From WSZJ01 sp964590435 (GTDB lineage: Bacteria > Planctomycetota > MHYJ01 > WSZJ01): a DNA stretch of 64,000 nucleotides. Position numbers and translations under genes: made by a program. Location of the stretch: the NCBI GenBank assembly GCA_964590435.1, contig CAZPWT010000039.1, forward strand, positions 114,011 through 178,010. Direction: 5' to 3'. Shown one piece after another: positions 17,169 to 25,026 of this stretch; positions within the stretch are counted from its first letter, which is position 1, and each line of letters begins with the position of its first letter. The notes below the pieces were generated by a model. It did no database searches. It was not told the DNA's origin and saw only the letters and a list, made by a program, of their open reading frames with translations.

Positions 17169-17207
17169 GGGCAAGGGCAAGGGCAAGGGAAAGGGAAAGG
17201 GAAAGGG
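17169..17207. repeat. hexanucleotide microsatellite (GGGCAA)3(GGGAAA)3
   Basis: Three GGGCAA units are followed by three GGGAAA units and GGG, in the gap between T2 and T1. The tract sits right after a hairpin and does not interrupt a gene. Such tracts can change length by slippage; an effect on T1 transcription is only a possibility. Confidence 0.85.
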
Positions 17208-17215
17208 CCAAAACG

Positions 17216-17245
17216 CGACGGGCTCCCGGTCAGGGGAGCCCGTCG
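17216..17245 (-). terminator. intrinsic terminator after T2
   Basis: A perfect 12-bp stem (CGACGGGCTCCC with its complement, 17216-17227 and 17234-17245) encloses a 6-nt loop. On the minus strand it is followed by CGTTTTGG, a short T-run. It lies 45 nt past the T2 stop codon. Confidence 0.7.
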
Positions 17246-17289
17246 ACTGTCGTTACCACCAACCACCAGCCACCGACCACCAACCCGCC

Positions 17290-18969
17290 TTACTTCCCAG
17301 CCCTCTTTCCGCCGAACACGCTCGCATACCTGTAGTACACCTCCAGGTTCAGCGTGTTGATCGCCGTCGTGTACACCCGGCCGCCTTCGAACGCCCACCG
17401 GTCCACGTTCACGTCCCAGCTCCCGTACGCGCATCCGTCCTTCGCCCCGCGCTGCGTCGGGACCAGCGCCGTCTCCATCGCCTTGTTCCACTCCTTGAAG
17501 TACTTGCCGTCCGGGCCGTCGTACTGGAAGAGGGCCAGCGAACCGTAGTACCAGTAGTAGTAGTCCGTCTTGGTGCCGCCGTACACCGGGGTGTCGGCCA
17601 TCATCAGCTTCGCGCCGCCATCCAGGGCCGGATCCTTCTGGTTGTGATCGATGAAGATGCGGCAGAGCATGCCGACCGCGCTCAGCGCCGGGTGATCCTC
17701 GAACTGGTCGTTCTTGCCCTGCACCACAACCTTGCCCGTCCCCTTCGCCGTGTACCCGACCTTGTAGTACGCCTCGTCCGTGCACTCCATGATCCAGGCC
17801 TTCGCGCCTTCGAACGCCGACCGCGGAACCGAGAGCTTGGCCATGTCCGCCGACTTCAGCGCCATCACCGCCCAGCCCGTCACGCTCGTGTCGTTGTCGT
17901 CACAGCGCTTCGTGTAGCGCCACGCCTTGTACGGGTTCTGCGCCTGGCAGAGGAAGTCGATCCCGCGCTGCGCCGAGTCCTTGAAGATCGGGCTCTCCGT
18001 CAGGCCGTATGCCTCGGCCATCGCGAGCGCCGCCACCGCGTGGTTGTACATGTACTTGGAGCCGTGCTTGCCGCCGAAGCAGCCTTCCGCATCCTGGTTC
18101 GCGATCAGCCACTTGATCCCGTTCTTCACGACTTCGCCGTAGCAGATCTTCTTCTTCGTGATCGGGTCGATGTAGGTCTCGCGGGAGAGGTGGGTGTAGC
18201 CGACGCCGAGGAACGCCAGCACCGACAGCCCCGTCACGCCCGCGTCGTACTCCGCATACCCGGCGCCGTCGCACTTCCCGGCCGCGCAGTTGTGGTCGAA
18301 CGCGCCGCACGACCACGCGCCGTTCTGCTCCTGGTGCCGCGCCAGCCACCACAGCCCGTGCGTCACCGCGTTCTCGGCGCCCGACCCTTCCCGCGTCCCC
18401 GAACGGTCGCGCTTCCGGAACTCGTGCCGGCTTCCCGTGCCGTTCCCGAACCGCAGGCTGCCGCCCGACCCGCCGCCGACGCCGAGCGACTTGTTGGACC
18501 CCGGGCCGCCCATGCCGCGCCCGATCCCCTGGCCCTCGCCCCAGTCCGCGCTCAGGCCGTTCTCGCTCTGGCCCAGCATCGTGTTCCCGTCCACGCCGTT
18601 GTCCGAAGTGTTGATGTCCGCTTCGTCGTGCTCCATGCAGTCGTCCAGCACCGGCTGGTCGTTCTCGGAGCGCCGCGCGACTTCCATGTCGATCGGAAGC
18701 GCCGTCTTGCTGCCGGTGACGTCCGTCGGGCGCTCCATGTCGATTTTCTCGGCGCGCGCCACGATCGGCCGGATTTCGGGCTCCAGGTGGACCTTGATCT
18801 CCTCGTGGAACGTGATCACCGTCATCCCCGCGAGCACGATCAGGTGGAACGCGATCGAGATCAGCCACCAGGGCGTATTCCGGACCTGCGACTCGACCCA
18901 GCCCGTGATCCCCGCCTGCGCGGCCGGCATTTCGGCCATCCCGGCGTCCTGCGGCATCTCGTTCGTCAT
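17290..18969 (-). CDS. T2: TonB-like anchored alpha/alpha-toroid protein
   Basis: This 559-residue paralogue of T1 has the same length and the same membrane helix (NTPWWLISIAFHLIVLAG, Ser38/His42), and nearly the same toroid: HNCAAGKCDG, GYAEYDAGVTGLSVLAFLG, CFGGKHGSKYMYNHAVAALAM, KRCDDNDTSVTGWAVMALKS and GSWDVNVDRWAFEGGRVY. The linker (about residues 80-200) has diverged and is Gly/Asn-rich. ATG 18969 is preceded by GAGGGGG. T1 and T2 are adjacent, with similar leaders, so they are a tandem duplication. The gene has its own terminator and so is probably transcribed separately from T1. Predicted location: inner membrane, with the toroid in the periplasm. Confidence 0.85.
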   Translation of the reverse strand: MTNEMPQDAGMAEMPAAQAGITGWVESQVRNTPWWLISIAFHLIVLAGMTVITFHEEIKVHLEPEIRPIVARAEKIDMERPTDVTGSKTALPIDMEVARRSENDQPVLDDCMEHDEADINTSDNGVDGNTMLGQSENGLSADWGEGQGIGRGMGGPGSNKSLGVGGGSGGSLRFGNGTGSRHEFRKRDRSGTREGSGAENAVTHGLWWLARHQEQNGAWSCGAFDHNCAAGKCDGAGYAEYDAGVTGLSVLAFLGVGYTHLSRETYIDPITKKKICYGEVVKNGIKWLIANQDAEGCFGGKHGSKYMYNHAVAALAMAEAYGLTESPIFKDSAQRGIDFLCQAQNPYKAWRYTKRCDDNDTSVTGWAVMALKSADMAKLSVPRSAFEGAKAWIMECTDEAYYKVGYTAKGTGKVVVQGKNDQFEDHPALSAVGMLCRIFIDHNQKDPALDGGAKLMMADTPVYGGTKTDYYYWYYGSLALFQYDGPDGKYFKEWNKAMETALVPTQRGAKDGCAYGSWDVNVDRWAFEGGRVYTTAINTLNLEVYYRYASVFGGKRAGK

Positions 18970-19071
18970 GGCAACCCCCTCTGGAGTGGGGCCCGGTTGG
19001 TTCCGGGCCGTTCGGTTCGTGTCCCCTTCGGACAGCCATGCCAACGGAGGGTCTCGAAGTGCAGTTCGGGC

Positions 19072-19087
19072 GGTTCGATTATTCCGG
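19072..19087 (-). promoter_or_regulatory. conserved upstream motif, T2 copy
   Basis: The 16-mer (plus strand GGTTCGATTATTCCGG) lies 103-118 nt upstream of the T2 start and matches the T1 and T4 copies at the GGTTCG and TCCGG ends. Probable cis element of the toroid genes; no binding protein is known. Confidence 0.4.
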
Positions 19088-19177
19088 GGGGTATTTCTCG
19101 GGGGCGGCGGGGCGCAATTGGGACAGGGAGGGGCAAAATGCCCCGGATTTGGCCCTCAAACGGCCCGGGAAGGGCGT

Positions 19178-20578
19178 TTAGCGGGGTCCCGTATCGGCCA
19201 AGGTCATCAAATTGATCGCCGTGGCATAAACGCGCCCCCCGGCGAACCCCCAGCGGTCTACGTCCACGTCCCAGGAGCCGCAGGCGCATCCGTCTTGGCG
19301 AGTCTTCTGGGTGGGAAGAAGGGCCCTTCTCGCGGCCTCCCGGTATGCCTGGGCATGCTCCGGGAACTCGGGGGAGCGAAGGGCGAGCGCAGCGGCGGCG
19401 AAGTTCCAGGCGTGGTAATCGATACCCTTGCCGTCAAATTGCGGCAGGTCGCTGACCAGGGCCGTGGCAAACAGGCGATCGATTTCCTTCGACTGCCGAT
19501 CGCAGCGGGGAAGCGCGAGCAGGGCAATGGCCGCCCCGACCGGATGGTCGTTCCAGTCTTCGTTCATGCCGCGAACAACGGATTTTCCGCTTCCCGGCAG
19601 GTAAGAAAGGTCGAGGGCACCGAAGGGGCGATTGGCGCGAAGCGAACCCAGCAGGATGGCGATGCCGTCGCGGGACCGGCGCGGGAATGCAGCCCCGGCA
19701 CCTTCGCACGCCGCGAGGGCGCGGAATGCCCAGGCGGTGGTCACGAGGTCCGCCTGGTGATCGCACGAATCGGTCCAGCCCGAGTAGGGCTCCTGGGAAG
19801 CGAGCAGGAAGTCCGCGGCGTCGACCGCGGAATGACGCAGTGCGTCATCGCCCGCCAGGTCGGCTGCCAGCCCGAGGGCCCACGCGGCTGCGGCGTGGTT
19901 GACCAGCATGCCGGGTCCGCCTCGAGGTCCGACGCAGCCGTCGGGTTTCTGCTGCTTCAGGAGCCACCTGATTCCGTGATCCACGACGTCCCCCGCCCGA
20001 AGGTGATGTTGGCCCGGTGCGCCGGGCATTTCCGCGTGGGAGAACCTGGTGTGGCCGCAGGAAAGGAAGGCTAGGACGGCGAGGCCGGTCACCCCCACGT
20101 CGAGACCTGAATACCCTGATCCTGGGCAACTGGCCCCGGTGCAGTGCGCATCGAACGCGGCCGAACTCCATCGTCCGTCCGCCTCCTGGTGCCGTGCCAG
20201 CCAACCGAGCCCATCCGTCAGTGCGACGGACAGGTCCTTTTCCCTGCGAGTCCCGCCTTCGGCGCGGACGCCCCGGCGACCTGCACCAGAAACAGCGTAC
20301 ATCGAAGTTCCCCCGCGGATCGGGTTGGAAATGTGGATGTCCCGACCTCTGTCTTCGTGTCGCTCGAAGGAGGCCAGCCGCTCTTCGCTCGCGGTCAGGG
20401 GAGCCTCTTCAATGGGTCGATCCTCGCGCGATCCGGGCTCCACCCACGGCATGGGTTCGTACCGCGGACGCAGAGGCGTCGCCGCGACCGAATCGTTGCG
20501 ACGAGGTGGGCGCAGCAGTGTGAGTCCCGCGACGGCCAGGAGCGACAGTGCCAGAGCAATCAGGAACGCCTGCCTCAT
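19178..20578 (-). CDS. T3: divergent membrane-anchored alpha/alpha-toroid protein
   Basis: This 466-residue protein starts at ATG 20578 (GGAAGG just upstream; a TTG at 20617 is possible). One N-terminal hydrophobic helix (QAFLIALALSLLAVAGLTLL) anchors it, but it lacks the Ser-x3-His of the other helices. A linker of about 90 residues precedes the toroid: GLGWLARHQEADGRWSSAAF, the conserved Cys-x4-Cys (HCTGASC), GLDVGVTGLAVLAFL and GSWDVDVDRWGFAGGRVYATA. The central DNDTS motif of the other copies is replaced by CDHQADLVTTAWAF. It is the most diverged of the membrane-anchored copies and may have lost coupling to ExbB/ExbD. It follows the M28 peptidase gene by 31 nt and is probably in its operon. 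Confidence 0.82.
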   Translation of the reverse strand: MRQAFLIALALSLLAVAGLTLLRPPRRNDSVAATPLRPRYEPMPWVEPGSREDRPIEEAPLTASEERLASFERHEDRGRDIHISNPIRGGTSMYAVSGAGRRGVRAEGGTRREKDLSVALTDGLGWLARHQEADGRWSSAAFDAHCTGASCPGSGYSGLDVGVTGLAVLAFLSCGHTRFSHAEMPGAPGQHHLRAGDVVDHGIRWLLKQQKPDGCVGPRGGPGMLVNHAAAAWALGLAADLAGDDALRHSAVDAADFLLASQEPYSGWTDSCDHQADLVTTAWAFRALAACEGAGAAFPRRSRDGIAILLGSLRANRPFGALDLSYLPGSGKSVVRGMNEDWNDHPVGAAIALLALPRCDRQSKEIDRLFATALVSDLPQFDGKGIDYHAWNFAAAALALRSPEFPEHAQAYREAARRALLPTQKTRQDGCACGSWDVDVDRWGFAGGRVYATAINLMTLADTGPR

Positions 20579-20609
20579 GCGCCTTCCAACGAGCAGCGAG
20601 GCTCCCGGT

Positions 20610-21764
20610 TCAGCCAATCAGCCGCTCAACCGCCCCCATCACCACCCGCCCCGCGGCTTCAAACCCCGCGTCCTCCAGCAGTTCCGCGCTGTCCGCCGGC
20701 GTGTGGATCCGCGCCGTCCCCCGGCCGCGCGACAGCAGCGACGCCACCGGGATCCCCGCTTCCAGGAACGGCACGTGGTCGGCGAGGAGTCCGACGCCGA
20801 CGGGGAAGCGGCGGGCGGGGAGGGAAGCGGCGCGGGCGGCGGCGGCGAGGGCATCGGCGACGGGGCCGCGGGCAGGGAGGATGACGAGGGAGCCGGCGGC
20901 GGCGGCGCAGCCGTCGAGGTTGAGGACGCGGCAGCGCGGCTCGGCGAGGAGCTCGGGGGCGTGACGGGCGACCCAGAGGCGGGAGCCGACGAGGCCGTGC
21001 TCCTCGGCGGAGGGGGACAGGAAGATCGCGCGCGACTTCCACGAAAGCGGGTGGTCGCGCCAGATCCGCGCCAGCTCGACGACGCACGCCGCGCCGCATG
21101 CGTTGTCGAGGGCGCCGGGGGAAGCGTTGCCGGTGCGGAGGAGGAGGAGCGGGAGGCCGGCGGCAAAGGCGACGACGAAGAGCGCGTGGATGACGGTGGG
21201 GGGCGGCGTGCCGAGCCAGAGCCGGAGGAAGACGAGCTGCACGGCCGTGAGGCCCGCGAGGCCGAGCACGAGGAACAGGCCGACGCGCACCGTGATCGGC
21301 ATGTTCTGCGACTTCGAGTCGTAGTGGCCGACGAAGACGAGAAGCGGCGAGCCGGCGGGGCCCGGGGCGCGGGCGACGACGTTCGAGGCGCGGACCCAGC
21401 CGGCCGGCGGCGTTTCGGACTCCTTCGCGGAGCGCGCCCGGCGCATCAGGATCGCGGTCCCCGCGGACGGCCCGAAGAACGCGAGCAGTGCGAGCCCCGC
21501 GAGCCCGCCCACCGCGAGCCACGGACACCAAAGCGCGCCCCAAACCACGCTGAGGCACGCCAGCCCGAACGCCAGCATCACTCCCGCCGCAAGGTCCCCC
21601 GACGGCCGAAAATGAAAGAACTCCTCCGTCGTCTCCAGCCCCGCTTCACGGAACGCGCTTCGCACCTGCCCCGCCGCGCGCCGCTCCTCGTCCGTGCCGC
21701 AGCCGCGCGGCCTCGACAGGAGCGCCGCGAAGGTCCGGGCGCGGCTCGCCGACCATTCGCTCAC
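20610..21764 (-). CDS. M28 family metallopeptidase with membrane segments
   Basis: The zinc-ligand pattern of M28 aminopeptidases is complete: VGHYDSK (His, Asp), SPGALDNACGAA (bridging Asp), SPSAEEHGLVGS (Glu-Glu), LNLDGC (Asp) and LADHVPFLEAGIPVA (His). Between the N-terminus and the catalytic part are two hydrophobic hairpins (about residues 60-100 and 155-200), so the enzyme is membrane-bound. Likely function is removal of N-terminal residues from peptides or proteins in the envelope. The start is uncertain: GTG 21764 (VSEWSASRARTF) gives 384 residues; an earlier start at 21887 would add 41 residues of unlikely composition and would run into the divergent gene's leader. It is followed by T3. 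Confidence 0.82.
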   Translation of the reverse strand: MSEWSASRARTFAALLSRPRGCGTDEERRAAGQVRSAFREAGLETTEEFFHFRPSGDLAAGVMLAFGLACLSVVWGALWCPWLAVGGLAGLALLAFFGPSAGTAILMRRARSAKESETPPAGWVRASNVVARAPGPAGSPLLVFVGHYDSKSQNMPITVRVGLFLVLGLAGLTAVQLVFLRLWLGTPPPTVIHALFVVAFAAGLPLLLLRTGNASPGALDNACGAACVVELARIWRDHPLSWKSRAIFLSPSAEEHGLVGSRLWVARHAPELLAEPRCRVLNLDGCAAAAGSLVILPARGPVADALAAAARAASLPARRFPVGVGLLADHVPFLEAGIPVASLLSRGRGTARIHTPADSAELLEDAGFEAAGRVVMGAVERLIG

Positions 21765-21886
21765 GGGCGCATTGAACGGCGAAAACCCCTTCCGCCGCAG
21801 CGAAAACCGACCTGCTTGAATGCAACTCCCGCGGGCTGCTACACTTCCGCCCCAGCCTTCCTCCCTCCCCGCAAGGCAGAGGATCA

Positions 21887-23635
21887 ATGACGATGAAGAA
21901 GCTGATCGCGCTGACCGTGCTCGTCCTCGGCGGATGGGCCCTCGCCGAGTCCGTCACGCTCAAGTCCGGCGAAACCCTCACCGGCGACGTCAAGAAAGCC
22001 ACCAAGGACGGCGCTTCCGTCGAGGTCGGCGGCGTGCGCGTCGACGTCCCCTGGGACTACCTCGACGCCGAAAAGGCCGCGCAGCTCTGGGAATCGAAGC
22101 TCACGTGGGACGACGTCCCCGGGATGACCGACCTCGCGAACTGGTGCGAGGCCAAGGGGCTGGACGGGGACGCGAAGCGGGTGTGGGAGAAGGTGCTGAA
22201 GGCGGCGCCGGACCACATCGAGGCGCGGGAAGCGCTGGGGTACGTGAAGGAAGCGGGGGAGTGGGTCCTCTCCGCCGCGAAGAAGGTGGTCGAGCCGGTG
22301 AACCCACTGGGCGGCGCGGCGCCGACGAATAACCTCGTCGTCCCCGCGAACATCCCGAAGGAAGCCGTGGCGTACGACACGAAGGGCAACGAGATCATCG
22401 AGGAAGCGAAGAAGAATCCGAAGAACGTCGTGGACACCTCCGAACTCGCATGCGTCGAGTACCGCAAGGCGATCAAGGCCTGCAAGACGTTTGCCCTCGC
22501 GCACTACCACCTCGGCATCGCGTACCAGTTCACCAAGGACTACCGCGAAGCCGTCACCGCGCTCGAGACGGCGATCAAGATCAACCCGCTCTTCTTCGAG
22601 GCCTACGTCGAGCTCGGCGACGCCTACGCCTGGCTCCGCAACGAGGACAAGGCCGTCGAGGCGTACAAGAAGGCGCTCGAGATCAACCCGAACTACGCGC
22701 ACGGCTGGAGCAACATGGCGCTCGTCGAGCTCAAGCGTCGCCGCCTCCAGGAGGCGCGCGACGCCTGCAACAAGGCGATCGCCCTCGATTCCAACGACCA
22801 GATGGCCAAGATGATCTCCCCGATGATCGACCAGGAAATCGCCGGGCCGAAATTCTCCGCCCCCGAAATCCGGAAAAAGTCGAAGCACTTCGAGGTCATC
22901 ACCGACGGCGGCCAGAAGGTCGCCGACACCATGTCCGACCACCTCGAGCACGTCTACGCCGTCTACGAGAAGGTGTTCCCGAAGATCGAGAAGGACGACA
23001 TCCTCTTCCCGGTCATCGTCTACAAGGACAACGCCGAGTACATGGCCGCCGGCTCGCCGCCGAACACCGGCGGGTACTTCTCGCCGCTCGTGAAGAAACT
23101 CGTCTTCTTCTGGATGGGCGACGCGAAAGTCCAGGACACCCTCATGGTGCTCTACCACGAGACGTTCCACGCCTTCCTCGACTACTACCTCGAGGACGCG
23201 ACCCAGTGGTTCAACGAGGGGCACGGTGACTACTTCGGCGCCTGGAAGTGGGACGACGCAAAAAAAATGATGATGTGCCGCACCAACTGGTGGCGGCTCG
23301 ACGGGATCAAGCAGGCGATCAAGACCGACCGCTACACGCCCGTGAAGGAACTCCTCCAGATGACCCAGGCCGAGATGTACGGCCCGAACGTGGGCATCAA
23401 CTACGCCGAGGCCTGGTCCATCGTCTACTTCATGTGGACCTACTCCGGCGGCAAGTACGCCGGCGTCCTGCGGAACTACTTTTTCGAGATGCAAAAGGGA
23501 AGCGGCATCAAGCGCGCGTACGACAACACGTTCGGCAAGATCGACATGCGCGTTTTCGAGGACGAGTGGAAGCGGTACACGGGCGACCTCGAGAATCCGC
23601 CGGGTGTAACGGCGCCGCCGAAGAAGGGGAGGTAG
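21887..23635 (+). CDS. secreted TPR protein with gluzincin-like (DUF1570-type) domain
   Basis: The 582-residue protein has a signal peptide (MTMKKLIALTVLVLGGWALA), a short beta domain (SVTLKSGETLTGDVKKATKDG) and TPR repeats at about residues 195-315 (ALAHYHLGIAYQFTKDYREA, AYVELGDAYAWLRNEDKAVE). A C-terminal metallopeptidase-like domain has HETFH (LMVLYHETFHAFLDYYL) and, about 20 residues on, WFNEGHGDYFG, supplying the third ligand Glu in gluzincin style. Such domains are common in planctomycete secreted proteins of unknown substrate. AGAGG precedes the start. It converges with the second gluzincin-type gene, and a 109-nt hairpin fills the gap between them. Confidence 0.82.
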   Translation: MTMKKLIALTVLVLGGWALAESVTLKSGETLTGDVKKATKDGASVEVGGVRVDVPWDYLDAEKAAQLWESKLTWDDVPGMTDLANWCEAKGLDGDAKRVWEKVLKAAPDHIEAREALGYVKEAGEWVLSAAKKVVEPVNPLGGAAPTNNLVVPANIPKEAVAYDTKGNEIIEEAKKNPKNVVDTSELACVEYRKAIKACKTFALAHYHLGIAYQFTKDYREAVTALETAIKINPLFFEAYVELGDAYAWLRNEDKAVEAYKKALEINPNYAHGWSNMALVELKRRRLQEARDACNKAIALDSNDQMAKMISPMIDQEIAGPKFSAPEIRKKSKHFEVITDGGQKVADTMSDHLEHVYAVYEKVFPKIEKDDILFPVIVYKDNAEYMAAGSPPNTGGYFSPLVKKLVFFWMGDAKVQDTLMVLYHETFHAFLDYYLEDATQWFNEGHGDYFGAWKWDDAKKMMMCRTNWWRLDGIKQAIKTDRYTPVKELLQMTQAEMYGPNVGINYAEAWSIVYFMWTYSGGKYAGVLRNYFFEMQKGSGIKRAYDNTFGKIDMRVFEDEWKRYTGDLENPPGVTAPPKKGR

Positions 23636-23637
23636 TT

Positions 23638-23746
23638 GCCGTTATCCGCGGCGGTTTCCGCGTCATCCGCGTGATCCGCGAATTCTGTTCTTAGAAAAGA
23701 ATTCGCGGATGTTGCGGATGACGCGGGAACGGCCGCGGATAACGGC
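23638..23746. repeat. large imperfect inverted repeat between convergent genes
   Basis: Arms at 23638-23685 and 23699-23746 are 48 nt each, pair at about 43 positions, and enclose a 13-nt loop. The hairpin fills the whole gap between two convergent stop codons, so it could serve as a bidirectional terminator. The arms are made of CGCGGATGA/TCATCCGCG units, and one arm recurs at 7629-7676, which points to a dispersed repeat family. Confidence 0.85.
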
Positions 23747-25003
23747 CTATTTCGGCAGCGCTCCCAGTTTCTTTGCGGCTTCCTCGGCTTCCTTCGTCCC
23801 CGCCAGGTCCTTCACAATCCGCTCGTACCGCGCCCTGGCCTCCTCCCCGCGCCCCGCCGCTTCGCACAACCCCGCCGCCCGCAGCAGCCCCGGCGGCGCC
23901 TGCGGCGAGTAGGAAAAGTCCCGCGCGAGCCGGTCGAACGAGGCGATCGCCGCGTCGACTTCCCCGGCCTTTTCCTCGCACAGCGCCATGTGCCACACCG
24001 CGTCGTCCATCAGCCCGGTCCGGGGCCCCGCGACGGCGAAGAATTCCCGCAGCGCCTCGCCGGCATCGGCGGGCAGTCCCGCCATCTGGAGCGCCCGCCC
24101 GAAGTAGTACATCCCCAGCGCCCCGGCCCAGGAGTCGGGGAATCTCGCGGCCACCGCATAAAACGCGCGCTGTGCCGCCTCGAAGTCCCGGTCCACCCGG
24201 AGCAGCGCCATCGCCCGCTTCCAGGCCGCGAACTCTTCGTCGCCCAGCGCGGCGCGAATCCGCTCGTCTGCGTACGAGGCGGCGAAGGCCGAGAACTCGT
24301 CCCATGTCCGCCCGGACGCTTCCGCGGCCGCGTCATGGCAAGCCTTTCCCGCCGCCAGCAGCCGCACGAACGCCCGCACACCCTCGACGCCTTTCTCCGT
24401 CTCGATCGCCTCGACGGCGAGATAGTCCTCCGGGTAGTCCTCCAGCGCGTGCTTCTCGTTCTCCAGCCCGTTCAGCAGGACCGCCACCGGGTCCGGCTTG
24501 TCCCAGTGGATCGTGAGCCAGAACGCCACGCGTCCGGGGCCCTGGCCCGCAGCCCACACGGCCAGCCCCTCGCGCGCCCACTTCGGCAGCAGCCGGTGAT
24601 TCGGGTCGCCCAGCGCGTTGCGAAGGAGCGCATGGGTCATCTCGTGCGCGAGTTCCTGCTCGAAGTCAGCGACGGCGGCGAAATGCGACTCGGGATTCAG
24701 CGTGATCCACTGGACGATGCGCCCGCCGACCGACTTGGTCATCGTCCCGCCGAGCACTACGTCCTTCTGCGGTCCCAGCGGACGGTCGACCAGCTCCAGG
24801 ACCACGTTCGCCGCGTCCGCGGGCGGCAACCCCAGCCGCTCCGACATCGCCCGGGCCGCGGCCCTCATCTGCGCCGGCAACTCCCCCAGGAACGCCTCAC
24901 ACCTCGGGTCCCCGGCGTACTTCCCCGCGTACGGGCGAACCTCCTGCGACTCCGCCAGCAGCGGCGACAGCAATGCGAACGCGAGCAGGGCGGGGAAGCG
25001 CAC
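23747..25003 (-). CDS. secreted gluzincin-like peptidase with TPR tail
   Basis: This 418-residue protein has a signal peptide (MRFPALLAFALLSPLLAES), a peptidase-MA-like domain with HEMTH (ELAHEMTHALLRNALGD) and the downstream Glu in LPKWAREGLAVWAAG, and TPR-like helices at the C-terminus (about residues 265-410). It is the same general design as the convergent gene at 21887, with peptidase and TPR in the reverse order. It follows T4 by 23 nt on the same strand, so it is probably cotranscribed with that toroid gene. Substrate unknown. Confidence 0.8.
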   Translation of the reverse strand: MRFPALLAFALLSPLLAESQEVRPYAGKYAGDPRCEAFLGELPAQMRAAARAMSERLGLPPADAANVVLELVDRPLGPQKDVVLGGTMTKSVGGRIVQWITLNPESHFAAVADFEQELAHEMTHALLRNALGDPNHRLLPKWAREGLAVWAAGQGPGRVAFWLTIHWDKPDPVAVLLNGLENEKHALEDYPEDYLAVEAIETEKGVEGVRAFVRLLAAGKACHDAAAEASGRTWDEFSAFAASYADERIRAALGDEEFAAWKRAMALLRVDRDFEAAQRAFYAVAARFPDSWAGALGMYYFGRALQMAGLPADAGEALREFFAVAGPRTGLMDDAVWHMALCEEKAGEVDAAIASFDRLARDFSYSPQAPPGLLRAAGLCEAAGRGEEARARYERIVKDLAGTKEAEEAAKKLGALPK

Positions 25004-25026
25004 GCGGGGATTCTACGATCTGGCGC

